DNA of 64,000 bases from Crocinitomicaceae bacterium (GTDB taxonomy: Bacteria; Bacteroidota; Bacteroidia; Flavobacteriales_D; Crocinitomicaceae), in NCBI GenBank assembly GCA_029249445.1, contig JAQWHI010000006.1, positions 111,948 through 175,947 on the forward strand, written 5' to 3'. Below are positions 40,229 through 50,390 of this stretch, piece by piece; position 1 is the first letter of the stretch; each line of letters opens with the position of its first letter. The translations under genes were made by a program, and so were the position numbers. Under the pieces are notes generated by a model. That model saw only the letters and a program-made list of their open reading frames with translations, was not told the DNA's origin and searched no databases.

Positions 40229-40720
40229 ATGGCAGAAGTAGGAATCATCATGGGAAGCACATCGGATTTGCCTGTTATGCAGGATGCAATTGATATCCTA
40301 AACGAACTTGGTATTGAACACGAAGTCAATATTGTTTCAGCTCATAGAACGCCTGAGCTCATGTTTGATTATGCTAGATCTGCCCATACACGTGGCTTAA
40401 AAGTAATTATTGCAGGTGCTGGAGGTGCTGCTCATTTGCCAGGAATGACTGCCTCATTAACTCCTTTACCCGTTATTGGGGTTCCGGTTAAATCTAGCAA
40501 TTCAATTGATGGATGGGACAGTGTCTTGTCAATCCTTCAGATGCCAGGGGGAATTCCCGTAGCTACTGTAGCATTGGATGGAGCAAAAAATGCAGGAATT
40601 TTAGCTGCTAAAATCATTGGGACATCAAATTCTCATGTATTAAAAACAATGGAGAATTATATGGAGGGGCTCAAGTCAAAAGTGCTAAACAACGCAAAAG
40701 AAATCAATAACTTTAAGTAA
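40229..40720 (+). CDS. purE: N5-carboxyaminoimidazole ribonucleotide mutase
   Basis: GIIMGSTSDLPVMQDA, VSAHRTPE, IAGAGGAAHLPGM. Confidence 0.97.
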   Translation: MAEVGIIMGSTSDLPVMQDAIDILNELGIEHEVNIVSAHRTPELMFDYARSAHTRGLKVIIAGAGGAAHLPGMTASLTPLPVIGVPVKSSNSIDGWDSVLSILQMPGGIPVATVALDGAKNAGILAAKIIGTSNSHVLKTMENYMEGLKSKVLNNAKEINNFK

Positions 40721-40742
40721 AGGTATTCCTGCGCTAGCGGAT

Positions 40743-41939
40743 CTAATCGTAAATAATATACTTCTCTCGGACGAGAAGAAAAGCAGTAAGATCTTCCAGC
40801 CATGATTGACGTATCTGATCTGCTGTCATTCCTTTTTTAAGTTGTTGCAGCAGTTGATCGCTTCCACAAAGCAAGAAAAACATTCGCTTACTTTTACCGC
40901 GGAATAGATCCCCTTTCATGAAAGAAAATGCATCAATTAAAAAACTCAGATCCAATGCCCTCATGTCCTTATAGTTGCTATCTAAAGTAAGGTCAATTCC
41001 ATAACATAGCTGCCCTTGTAACTTTGGGTGTTTAGCTCCAAAGTTTGGCTCAGGAACAAAACTAAAATTGAGTGTGTCTGGAAAATCAGGATGACCAAAA
41101 CGCTCAAAAGGCCCCTCTGTACCGCGACCTACTGTTACTGCAGTTGCTTCCAAAAGGCACAAGCTCGGGTACAAACTAATCGCAAAGGAAGAACGCAAAT
41201 TCGGAGAAGGAGGAACAGTCAACTCCCATTTGTCTTGATGCACATACGATTGACATTCAATCACATTCAAGTCACACTGAATACCATTTTTTAACCAACG
41301 TTCGCCATTGATCATTTTACCATACTCCCCAATTGTCATTCCATGAACAATCGGAACTGGATGCATTCCCACAAAAGACTTAAAATTAACGTCCAAAACT
41401 GGCCCATCTACATAATGTCCATTTGGATTCGGTCGGTCCAGAATTATCAATGGAAGCTCACTTTCAGCGCATGCCTCCATAACATAATGTAGTGTTGATA
41501 TATAGGTATAAAAGCGAACACCGACGTCCTGAATGTCAAATACAAGTACGTCCAAATCTTCAAGCTGCTCAGCGTAGGGTTTTTTGTTTTTACCATACAA
41601 AGAAACTATCGGTAGCCCCGTTTTCTTATCGTTCTGATTCCCGACATGCTCTCCAGCATCAGCATCGCCACGAAAACCATGCTCGGGCGAAAAAACCCTG
41701 ACAACACCTATCCCGGAGGCAATGAGCGTATCAACCAAATGGGCATCACCAACAAGTGAAGTTTGATTTCCAACCACACCTACTTTTTTATCTCGAAGCA
41801 GATAGAGGTATTTCTGTGTTTGAGACGCGGCTGTATTCTTTCGGAGACGAAAGTCCTCAGTGCTCCTCGTATTTGTTCGAATATTCTGAGGTTCGGCACT
41901 TTCACACGAAAAGATCAAAAGAAAAAAAATACTTTTCAA
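40743..41939 (-). CDS. DUF1343 / NamZ-type exo-beta-N-acetylmuramidase, probable lipoprotein
   Basis: VGVVGNQTSLV, VRVFSPEHGFRG, DVLVFDIQDVGVRFYTY; candidate TTG start giving LKSIFFLLIFSC lipobox; alternative ATG at 42002. Confidence 0.88.
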   Translation of the reverse strand: MKSIFFLLIFSCESAEPQNIRTNTRSTEDFRLRKNTAASQTQKYLYLLRDKKVGVVGNQTSLVGDAHLVDTLIASGIGVVRVFSPEHGFRGDADAGEHVGNQNDKKTGLPIVSLYGKNKKPYAEQLEDLDVLVFDIQDVGVRFYTYISTLHYVMEACAESELPLIILDRPNPNGHYVDGPVLDVNFKSFVGMHPVPIVHGMTIGEYGKMINGERWLKNGIQCDLNVIECQSYVHQDKWELTVPPSPNLRSSFAISLYPSLCLLEATAVTVGRGTEGPFERFGHPDFPDTLNFSFVPEPNFGAKHPKLQGQLCYGIDLTLDSNYKDMRALDLSFLIDAFSFMKGDLFRGKSKRMFFLLCGSDQLLQQLKKGMTADQIRQSWLEDLTAFLLVREKYIIYD

Positions 41940-41982
41940 GCACAAAACCTTTGCGTATTTTAGCCAAAAATAAGAATAACAT

Positions 41983-43680
41983 TTGTCGTACGAATATTTC
42001 ATATCTAAGAAAACCCTTAAGAGTGTTGTACAAGGTAAGAAAGTTTCGAAACCTATCGTACGTATTTCAATTATAAGCATCGCTCTGGCTATGATTGTTA
42101 ATCTCCTGACCATTGCAGTGGTTACTGGTTTCCAGCAAGAAGTGCGCCAAAAAGTAAGCGGTTTTGGGGCCCATATATCAATTATGAATGCGAATGAAGC
42201 AAGCATTTATGAGAGCGAAGCAATCCGAAAAGACCAACCGGTCATCGCACGTCTCCGAAGAGAAAAAGGCATTAAATCCATCTTTCCAGTTGGATACAAG
42301 CCTGTTCTTTTTCAATCGAAAAAACAGACAATTGCCTATAAAACTGCACGTGGCAAGGACACATCAGAAATTCAACAAAACATTTTTGGAACGGTTGTAA
42401 AAGGAGTTGAAGACAACTATGATTGGGCGTTTTTCAAAGAACACCTGATCGCTGGAGAAATACCAGTTTTTGGCGACTCGACATCAAACAAAGTCGTAAT
42501 CTCTAAAAAATTAAGTGACGACCTTCACTTTGCGATTCACGATACAGTAAGTGCATTTTTTGTGCGCAATCAACCTGTCAAACGCAACTTTATAATTGCT
42601 GGAATTTACGATACTGGTCTGGAAGAATTCGATAAGAAAATCGTTTTGGGCGACCTACGGTATGTTCAACAGCTGAGTGACTGGGGAATTCATACAATAA
42701 TCGAACTCAGCGATACACTTGTAGATCAAGGAGTTATTGTACTCAGTGCGAACGTCACTGGTGGAAATGGAAACTATAGGTATGACTGGGGGGCGGGCTA
42801 TGCACAATATGCATCCCGCGGATTTTGTCCTACGAAAGACACAACGCTTCGACTTATTGCATCAGATTTTTGGAGCAACATAAATGCACCTTCAACGGAA
42901 ACATCCCTTCCTGACACTGCATATCTAAAAATCAGTGTTCGCGGGGACACGCAAAGCTCATGCGATTTTGAAGTCAATGAATCGGGAGAAATAAAGAGAA
43001 CCTATCTCAACCAATCGGGAACTAAATTTTCAATAAAAGGCCCAAGAAAAGAAATCACATTTGAATTTATTCCTGGGAAAGGGAGTTCGACGTATTATGT
43101 AGGTGGATTCGAGATTGGACTACACGATTGGACTGCATTGGATGAAGTGCATCGCAACGTAAAAAAGATGGTTGAATTCGTGCCTACTCCATACAATGAA
43201 GTCCTTTCTACATCAAGCATTAAGGAAAACCAACGAGATATTTTTGTCTGGCTTGATTTTCTCGACATCAATGTTGTTATTATTTTATCATTGATGATAT
43301 TGATTGGTATCATTAATATGGGGTCCGCTCTACTTGTCCTAATTTTAATTCGATCCAATTTCATCGGAATGATGAAGTCGATGGGTGCAAGCAACTGGAA
43401 AATTCGAAAAATATTCTTGATTCAAGCCACTTTCCTTATTGGAAGGGGTATAATAATAGGCAATGCGATAGGGCTGCTTTTGTGTTTTCTTCAAGAGACA
43501 TTCGGTATCGTTCGGCTCAATCCTGAGGTTTACTATCTCACGCAAGTGCCAATCGAATTAAACCTATGGCATTGGCTGCTCTTGAATCTCGGGACGCTTC
43601 TCGTTTGTGTAATTTCCTTGATTATTCCTAGCATAGTAATCACACGGATCAGTCCAATTAAAGCGATAAAGTTTGATTGA
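41983..43680 (+). CDS. LolC/E-type ABC transporter permease (FtsX family) with extra periplasmic insertion
   Basis: N-terminal ISIALAMIVNLLTIAVVTGFQ, VGGFEIGLHDW..LDEV, C-terminal FtsX TMs; TTG start MSYEYFISKKT. Confidence 0.88.
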   Translation: MSYEYFISKKTLKSVVQGKKVSKPIVRISIISIALAMIVNLLTIAVVTGFQQEVRQKVSGFGAHISIMNANEASIYESEAIRKDQPVIARLRREKGIKSIFPVGYKPVLFQSKKQTIAYKTARGKDTSEIQQNIFGTVVKGVEDNYDWAFFKEHLIAGEIPVFGDSTSNKVVISKKLSDDLHFAIHDTVSAFFVRNQPVKRNFIIAGIYDTGLEEFDKKIVLGDLRYVQQLSDWGIHTIIELSDTLVDQGVIVLSANVTGGNGNYRYDWGAGYAQYASRGFCPTKDTTLRLIASDFWSNINAPSTETSLPDTAYLKISVRGDTQSSCDFEVNESGEIKRTYLNQSGTKFSIKGPRKEITFEFIPGKGSSTYYVGGFEIGLHDWTALDEVHRNVKKMVEFVPTPYNEVLSTSSIKENQRDIFVWLDFLDINVVIILSLMILIGIINMGSALLVLILIRSNFIGMMKSMGASNWKIRKIFLIQATFLIGRGIIIGNAIGLLLCFLQETFGIVRLNPEVYYLTQVPIELNLWHWLLLNLGTLLVCVISLIIPSIVITRISPIKAIKFD

Positions 43681-43786
43681 ACCTGGATTAAAGTTGAGAA
43701 TCTGCGGTAGGAATCACCTACAATCGAATCTCCTGTAAAACTATACTCTTAAAAGGTAGGATTCCAATAGTACTGTTTTTTTGTGG

Positions 43787-43817
43787 TTGAAAAGTGAAAA
43801 AAATTAATCTACCTTTG
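43787..43817 (+). promoter_or_regulatory. Promoter-like element upstream of secreted-protein remnant
   Basis: TTGA at 43787-43790 spaced about 19 nt from TACCTTTG at 43810-43817. Confidence 0.5.
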
Positions 43818-43864
43818 CCTCAAAACGCATACATATGGTGGACTTGTAACAACTAAACCTCTTA

Positions 43865-44069
43865 ATGATGACTAAAGCCATAATTCTCTTTTTAGCTCTA
43901 TTGCTGAATTCAGACCTCTACTCGCAAGTTCCTAAAAATCATGTAACGCTTGAGGGCAGCACAGGGACATGGGACAATTTCGATTGCATTTTTGGAGGCA
44001 GGAACTTACTTTTTGAAAGTTGAATATCCAAACGGACGTATTTCTAACCAGAGATTCATAAAACAATAA
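43865..44069 (+). pseudogene. Remnant of a T9SS-secreted protein: signal peptide plus out-of-frame C-terminal sorting tail
   Basis: MMTKAIILFLALLLNSDLYSQVPKNH... (stop 44023); alternate frame TISIAFLEAGTYFLKVEYPNGRISNQRFIKQ* to 44069. Confidence 0.8.
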
Positions 44070-44096
44070 ATCATTTCGTATCGCTTTTAATCACTA

Positions 44097-44672
44097 TTAC
44101 TCCATGCAATCGCAGGCATTGTCGAAAACAAAATTGGTGTTGGGCATTCGAGCGCGCCATGTTTCTTGAAAAGTTGGACCGAAACGAATACCACTTAAAT
44201 CAACTTTACTCAGGTTGGACATTCGTTCAAAGCTATCAGGAAACGAGCGGATCGGATTGTCATAAAGATCAAGATAAGTTAGATGAGTCATGAATTCAAT
44301 ACACATTGGAAGTGTCGTGAGTAAATTTCGATTCATAATCAAACCCTCCAATATTTTGAGTTGGCATAGTACAAACGGCATTTTTTCAAATCGATTTTTC
44401 TCAAGATTCAAATGCAAAAGAAATTGAAAATCTCCAATAAAATCTGGTAATTCAGAGATCTTATTCTTCCCTAAATCAAGAGAAACTAGGTTTTTGAATC
44501 GGACCAAATCCTCCGGAACCTCGGTAAGCTTCATCCTTGACAAGCTTAGTCCATAGATGGTATCTGTTCCGAAGACATGAGGCAATTCCTCCCAATGGTA
44601 TATGGGAAAATCATCCTGCGCATTTGACCAGCTACAAACCGTCAGAAAAATAAGTGCGTATAGAAACTTCAT
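44097..44672 (-). CDS. Secreted leucine-rich-repeat protein
   Basis: Signal peptide; LVSLDLGKNKISELPDFIGDFQFLLHLNLEKNRFEKMP LRR units. Confidence 0.9.
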   Translation of the reverse strand: MKFLYALIFLTVCSWSNAQDDFPIYHWEELPHVFGTDTIYGLSLSRMKLTEVPEDLVRFKNLVSLDLGKNKISELPDFIGDFQFLLHLNLEKNRFEKMPFVLCQLKILEGLIMNRNLLTTLPMCIEFMTHLTYLDLYDNPIRSFPDSFERMSNLSKVDLSGIRFGPTFQETWRARMPNTNFVFDNACDCME

Positions 44673-45573
44673 CTTTACTGAGTTGCTCTCTTAAATCGAA
44701 TACTGAATTGAACTTTTCCTCATCACGAAATCTTGATAAAAATTGAACCGTGATGTACTTACCATAAATATCTTGATCAAAATCAAACAAATGAACTTCT
44801 ATAGAAATGGAAATTGCCGTCGCAATAGTAGGTTTTGTTCCAATATTCATCATGCCCTCTCTGATAGATCCGTCCGGAAGCAAGACATTCACTGCATATA
44901 CTCCCGCTTTCGGCAATAATTTTATGTCACTTTCGATGTCAATGTTTGCTGTTGGGAAACCAATAATTCTACCCAACGCTTGCCCTTTAACAACTCGACC
45001 ATATAGTTCATAAGGCTCACCCAAAAATTTAGCAACACGATTGGTTTCCCCCTTGAGAATGGCATTTCTAATTTTTGTAGAACTAATATTTACATCATCA
45101 ATTTCCTGCGCAGGAATCTCGATTACCTCAAATCCATAAGTGTCTTGAACCTCCCTTAAAAATGAAATCGACCCTTCTCTATTTTTCCCAAATTGATGGT
45201 CGTAACCAATTACCAATTTTTTAACATGCAACTGATTGACCAAATAGTCACGCACAAATTCCAATGCGGACAAACGAGAAAAATTCTTAGTAAAAGGGTG
45301 AACAATTACATTCTTTAATCCAAACCTCCGGAGTTTGTCCATTTTTTCCATTTGTGTCTGAATCAATTTCAGTCCATGATTCTCAGGATACAAAACCATT
45401 CTGGGATGTGGATAAAACGTAAAAAGTACTGATTCTCCACCGATTTCTTTGGCGGCCTTATTCAACTGATTAATAATTTTCTGATGGCCAATGTGCACCC
45501 CATCAAAGGTACCAATTGTTAAAACCGGATTGGGTATAGCCTCGATATTCTCGAATCCTTGAAAAATCTTCAT
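44632..45573 (-). CDS. ribF: Bifunctional riboflavin kinase/FAD synthetase
   Basis: LTIGTFDGVHIGHQKII, ISSTKIRNAI, GRIIGFPTANI. Confidence 0.96.
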   Translation of the reverse strand: MKIFQGFENIEAIPNPVLTIGTFDGVHIGHQKIINQLNKAAKEIGGESVLFTFYPHPRMVLYPENHGLKLIQTQMEKMDKLRRFGLKNVIVHPFTKNFSRLSALEFVRDYLVNQLHVKKLVIGYDHQFGKNREGSISFLREVQDTYGFEVIEIPAQEIDDVNISSTKIRNAILKGETNRVAKFLGEPYELYGRVVKGQALGRIIGFPTANIDIESDIKLLPKAGVYAVNVLLPDGSIREGMMNIGTKPTIATAISISIEVHLFDFDQDIYGKYITVQFLSRFRDEEKFNSVFDLREQLSKDEVSIRTYFSDGL

Positions 45574-45798
45574 TTAATCAGATAACGTTCTTTTACAAAT
45601 TTAGCAATCCAAAACAATTCCGAACGTTTCAATCATAGAATTTAACCTGTAATTCCCGCTGTTTACACTGCACGATTTACACCATCAACGAGGACAATTA
45701 AAATATCACACGAATTGAAGTGGTCCGCTTCATTTGATAAGAATAAAATGATAGAATGACGCGTGTCAAAATTGTTTGAAGATATAACCAATATATTC

Positions 45799-45829
45799 TT
45801 GCAACAATACCACAAATTAGGTATTTTTG
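45799..45829 (+). promoter_or_regulatory. Bacteroidota-type promoter of the suf operon
   Basis: TTG-N20-TATTTTTG. Confidence 0.55.
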
Positions 45830-45872
45830 CACAAGGAATTGGATTTATTTATAATTAATCTAAATAAAGCAA

Positions 45873-46196
45873 ATGATAACAGTAACTGATTCAGCAAAGA
45901 AGCAAGCCATACGACTCATGGAAGATGAGGGGCAGGATGGTTATTTTATCCGTGTTGGCGTTGAAGGGGGTGGGTGTTCAGGTTTAATGTATCAACTGGA
46001 ATTTGATAACAAAGAAACTGAAAATGATAAATCATTCGAAAACAATGGAATAAAGGTTGTTGTAGACAAAAAAAGCTTTTTATACCTCGTTGGAACCACA
46101 TTGGATTTTTCAGGAGGATTGAACGGCAAAGGGTTTGTCTTTGTAAATCCTAATGCAGACCGCACATGTGGATGCGGGGAATCTTTCTCTATTTAA
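45873..46196 (+). CDS. HesB/IscA-family iron-sulfur carrier (SufA-like)
   Basis: VEGGGCSGLMY ... NPNADRTCGCGESFSI. Confidence 0.96.
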   Translation: MITVTDSAKKQAIRLMEDEGQDGYFIRVGVEGGGCSGLMYQLEFDNKETENDKSFENNGIKVVVDKKSFLYLVGTTLDFSGGLNGKGFVFVNPNADRTCGCGESFSI

Positions 46197-46205
46197 AGAA
46201 ACGGA

Positions 46206-47654
46206 ATGTCAAATTATACTGAAAACGAATTAGCAAAAGATCTTGAGAACCAAGAATATGAGTTTGGTTTTACTTCAGATATTCAAGCTGATAAGGCACC
46301 GAAAGGACTGAACGAGGGAATTATTCGGTTTATCTCGGCAAAAAAAAATGAACCTGAATGGCTCTTAGAGTTTCGTCTTGATGCTTTTCGGAAATGGCAA
46401 GAAATGACTGAGCCCTCGTGGGCACATGTCCATTACAAGAAAGTAGACTTTCAAGATATTTGTTACTACGCTGCACCGAAGCAAACAAAAAAATACGAAA
46501 GCTGGGACGATGTAGACCCTGAAATGAAAGAAACCATGAAAAAATTGGGCATTTCATTGGAAGAACAGAAACGTTTGACTGGTGTTGCAGTTGATTTTGT
46601 AATGGACTCGGTATCAGTAGCGACATCATTCAAAGATAAACTCGCCGAATTGGGTATTATTTTCTGTTCATTCTCTGAAGCAGTTCAAGAGTATCCCGAA
46701 TTAGTTCGTGCCAACATGGGAACGGTCATACCCGTGACGGACAATTACTACGCTGCACTAAATTCTGCTGTTTTTACAGATGGTTCGTTCTGTTACATCC
46801 CAAAAGGTGTCAAATGTCCCATGGAACTTTCAACCTACTTCAGAATTAATGAAGGTGGAACGGGTCAATTCGAGCGAACGCTTGTTGTCGCTGATGAGGG
46901 GGCCTACGTATCCTATTTGGAAGGGTGCACAGCACCTCAACGAGATGAAAATCAACTGCATGCGGCAGTCGTGGAATTGATCGCCAAAGACAATGCTGAA
47001 ATAAAGTACTCAACGGTTCAAAATTGGTATCCTGGCGATAAAGACGGAAACGGTGGAATTTTCAATTTTGTAACAAAACGAGGAATTTGCGGAACGAATT
47101 CAAAAATTTCTTGGACGCAAGTAGAAACTGGATCCGCAGTCACATGGAAATATCCATCATGCATATTAAAAGGCGATAATTCTATTGGAGAGTTCTACTC
47201 TGTGGCAGTGACCAACAATTATCAGCAAGCAGATACAGGGACAAAAATGATTCACCTTGGAAAAAATACGAAAAGTACAATCATTTCAAAAGGTATCTCC
47301 GCAGGAAAATCACACAATTCGTACCGTGGTTTGGTTCAAATTCACAAGGGTGCAAAAAATGCACGGAATTTTTCCCAATGTGATTCGTTATTAATGACTG
47401 ATGAATGTGGCGCTCATACCTTCCCATACATAGAATGTAAAAATAGCTCGGCAAAAATTGAACATGAAGCCACAACTTCAAAAATTGGAGAAGATCAAAT
47501 CTTCTATTGCAAGCAACGTGGTATTGGAGAAGAAAAAGCAATCAGTCTGATTGTCAACGGCTATTGTAAAGAAGTGTTGAACCAACTTCCAATGGAGTTT
47601 GCTGTTGAGGCACAGAAATTACTATCTATTAGTTTAGAAGGATCAGTAGGATAA
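46206..47654 (+). CDS. sufB: Fe-S cluster assembly protein SufB
   Basis: [46 protein letters not shown]. Confidence 0.97.
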   Translation: MSNYTENELAKDLENQEYEFGFTSDIQADKAPKGLNEGIIRFISAKKNEPEWLLEFRLDAFRKWQEMTEPSWAHVHYKKVDFQDICYYAAPKQTKKYESWDDVDPEMKETMKKLGISLEEQKRLTGVAVDFVMDSVSVATSFKDKLAELGIIFCSFSEAVQEYPELVRANMGTVIPVTDNYYAALNSAVFTDGSFCYIPKGVKCPMELSTYFRINEGGTGQFERTLVVADEGAYVSYLEGCTAPQRDENQLHAAVVELIAKDNAEIKYSTVQNWYPGDKDGNGGIFNFVTKRGICGTNSKISWTQVETGSAVTWKYPSCILKGDNSIGEFYSVAVTNNYQQADTGTKMIHLGKNTKSTIISKGISAGKSHNSYRGLVQIHKGAKNARNFSQCDSLLMTDECGAHTFPYIECKNSSAKIEHEATTSKIGEDQIFYCKQRGIGEEKAISLIVNGYCKEVLNQLPMEFAVEAQKLLSISLEGSVG

Positions 47655-47705
47655 AAAAAATTGATACATCGAAGGTGGAAACCGTACTACACTTAAATAA
47701 ATAAA

Positions 47706-48452
47706 ATGATTACGATAAAAAACTTACACGCAACTATTGAAGGGAAAAAAATCCTAAAAGGACTAAATCTCGAAGTAAATGCAGGAGAAATACATGCGAT
47801 CATGGGTCCGAATGGTGCAGGAAAAAGTACGCTTGCCTCTGTGTTAGCAGGTAGAGAGGACTACGAAATCACGGAAGGATCTGTCGATTTTGACGGAGTT
47901 GATTTGTTGGAAATGGATACTGAGGAGAGAGCACGCGAAGGATTGTTCCTTGCGTTTCAATATCCAATTGAAATACCTGGTGTATCGAACATTAACTTCT
48001 TGCGCACAGCAATCAATGAAACACGCGAACACAAAGGACAAGATCCAATTTCAGCGAAAGATTTCATGGCAATGGTTCGAGAAAAATCAAAGTTGGTTGA
48101 ATTGGATCCAAAATTGGCATCTCGCAGTGTAAACGAAGGCTTCTCTGGTGGAGAAAAAAAACGAAATGAGATTTTTCAAATGGCAATGTTGGATCCGAAA
48201 CTTTCGATCCTTGACGAGACGGATTCGGGCTTGGATATCGATGCCCTTCGTGTGGTAGCTGGTGGTGTAAATACGCTCAAAAGTGAAAAGAATGCAACAA
48301 TCGTCATAACGCACTACCAGCGTTTACTGGACTACATCGTACCTGATTTTGTCCATGTTTTGCACGATGGAAAAATTGTGAAAACAGGACCAAAAGAATT
48401 GGCCCTTGATTTGGAGGAGAAAGGATACGATTGGATTAAAGAAGAAAACTAA
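47706..48452 (+). CDS. sufC: Fe-S cluster assembly ATPase SufC
   Basis: GPNGAGKSTLA, FSGGEKKRNEI, DSGLDIDAL. Confidence 0.97.
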   Translation: MITIKNLHATIEGKKILKGLNLEVNAGEIHAIMGPNGAGKSTLASVLAGREDYEITEGSVDFDGVDLLEMDTEERAREGLFLAFQYPIEIPGVSNINFLRTAINETREHKGQDPISAKDFMAMVREKSKLVELDPKLASRSVNEGFSGGEKKRNEIFQMAMLDPKLSILDETDSGLDIDALRVVAGGVNTLKSEKNATIVITHYQRLLDYIVPDFVHVLHDGKIVKTGPKELALDLEEKGYDWIKEEN

Positions 48453-48464
48453 GTAGACGTCGAA

Positions 48465-49736
48465 ATGAACAAGGTCGCAGACAAAAGCAAAGCGTTTATC
48501 TCTAAGCTAGATAAAACTTCAGTTGCACTTCCCAATGCGCTTAAAGACAAAGCGAATTCTATTTTAGCTTCTCTTGAATTGCCAACAACACGCAATGAGG
48601 CATGGAAATACACACGGGTGGCGAAATTGGGGAAAATTAATTTTGCAACTTCCAAAGGAAATATTTCTTCTATTGATTCCTATACAATTGATCCACAAGC
48701 ACCAACTTTGGTCTTTGTTAACGGTTATTTTTCCAAAAGCCTCTCCAACAATCACCTTCCTGAAGGCATAAATTTCACACTACTTTCAGATGCAAATGAG
48801 GTAAAAAGTGAAATTCCAATCGAAGATGAGATTTTTAATGCCCTTAATACGGCACACCTCATCGATGGCGTAGCTCTCAACATAGCGAAAAACACCATCC
48901 TTGAAAAACCTGTTCAAATCCTCCATATTCTGGATGGACAATCTGTAATGTCCAACTTCAAAACACGAATCGATGCCGGAGCTTTTGCAAAAGCAGGAAT
49001 CATTCAAGGCTATTTTGCCACTGAGGCATCTGACAAAGCTTTTGCGAATGTTACTACAGAAATTGAAGTTGGGGAAAGTGCACATCTTACGATTGACAAG
49101 ATTCAATTTGAAAATGAAACCTCTTTTCATATCAGCACAGAACAAATAAATCAAAGTAAAGATTCAACGTTCACTTTAAATACAATTACTCTTAATGGTG
49201 GGCTGGTTCGAAACAATTTGAACATCAATGTCAACGGAGAAAATTGTACTTCAAATTTAAATGGTGCCTACATTTTAAAGGGAAAGCAACATGTTGATAA
49301 CCACTCAGTCGTTGATCACAGAGTAGCCAATTGCCAGTCCAATGAATTGTATAAAGGAGTAATCGATGACAATTCCACTGCTGTATTTAACGGGAAGGTA
49401 TTCGTTCGTCAAGATGCACAGCAAATCAATGCATTTCAATCAAACAGAAATGTTTTGCTGTCCGATAATGCTGCCGTCAACTCAAAGCCAGAATTGGAAA
49501 TTTATGCGGATGACGTAAAATGTTCTCATGGTTCCACAACTGGTCAATTGGATGAGGACGCAATTTTCTATCTTCGAGCGCGAGGTCTTTCATTAAAGGC
49601 AGCACGCCAATTATTGGTATCCGCTTTCATCACTGACGTACTCGATAAAATTGAAAATCTGAAAGTGAAAACGTTCATATTTTCACTTTTAAAAGAACGA
49701 TTTGGTTGGGAAATTACTCCTGAAGATTTTCATTGA
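48465..49736 (+). CDS. sufD: Fe-S cluster assembly protein SufD
   Basis: RNEAWKYTRVAKL, DDVKCSHGSTTGQLDEDAIFYLRARGL. Confidence 0.96.
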   Translation: MNKVADKSKAFISKLDKTSVALPNALKDKANSILASLELPTTRNEAWKYTRVAKLGKINFATSKGNISSIDSYTIDPQAPTLVFVNGYFSKSLSNNHLPEGINFTLLSDANEVKSEIPIEDEIFNALNTAHLIDGVALNIAKNTILEKPVQILHILDGQSVMSNFKTRIDAGAFAKAGIIQGYFATEASDKAFANVTTEIEVGESAHLTIDKIQFENETSFHISTEQINQSKDSTFTLNTITLNGGLVRNNLNINVNGENCTSNLNGAYILKGKQHVDNHSVVDHRVANCQSNELYKGVIDDNSTAVFNGKVFVRQDAQQINAFQSNRNVLLSDNAAVNSKPELEIYADDVKCSHGSTTGQLDEDAIFYLRARGLSLKAARQLLVSAFITDVLDKIENLKVKTFIFSLLKERFGWEITPEDFH

Positions 49737-50262
49737 TGTCCTTAATCGCAATGGCGATTTCACTCAGCAAATGCGACTTTTGATCATCTTTTGGGGCAGT
49801 GTCCTCCAAATAACTCTTCAAGTGCAATTGCGCTTCAAGAATATCCTCTTCCATAAAAGGTCCTTCTAGATTTTCAATAATCGTAAGGCAATCTAAGGTT
49901 TCCATGAAGTCTCCCTGAACAGCAATTGCAACAAAATCATCAATGTAACCGCTGAAATCTACCTTGGTATTCCATACGATCGAAAGCATAATCTTTCGAA
50001 TTGGTTTGAACTTTTCGTTTTCAATTACATCCATAATATCGGCAGTGACCGAACTGTCTTTTATACTGCACAACAATTCTATAATTTCACCTTGATTCTT
50101 TTGAGAAGCACCGTGTAATAGCTTCTCTGCTAAAGGCTTAATAAAAGATACATCTCCGTGAGTTTCCAGGGATTTTATTACTTTAGATACCTTTTTCTCA
50201 TCGTCGGAATTCAATTCCATTAGAATTTTTTTCAGTCGAATGTCTTTCTTATTCTCTGCCAT
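49714..50262 (-). CDS. HEAT-like repeat protein of unknown function
   Basis: Helical-repeat-like sequence; start MAENKKDIRLKK; convergent 3' overlap with sufD. Confidence 0.7.
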   Translation of the reverse strand: MAENKKDIRLKKILMELNSDDEKKVSKVIKSLETHGDVSFIKPLAEKLLHGASQKNQGEIIELLCSIKDSSVTADIMDVIENEKFKPIRKIMLSIVWNTKVDFSGYIDDFVAIAVQGDFMETLDCLTIIENLEGPFMEEDILEAQLHLKSYLEDTAPKDDQKSHLLSEIAIAIKDINENLQE

Positions 50263-50390
50263 GGGGTAATTTTCGGACAAAAATACGAAACCTACAGCAT
50301 AGTTCAGCGCAAATCAGCTGTTTTGCAATAATCGTTTTCATTAACATGAAGTTCTAGAATGAAACTGAATAGAGCTTTTGATTGAGAATA

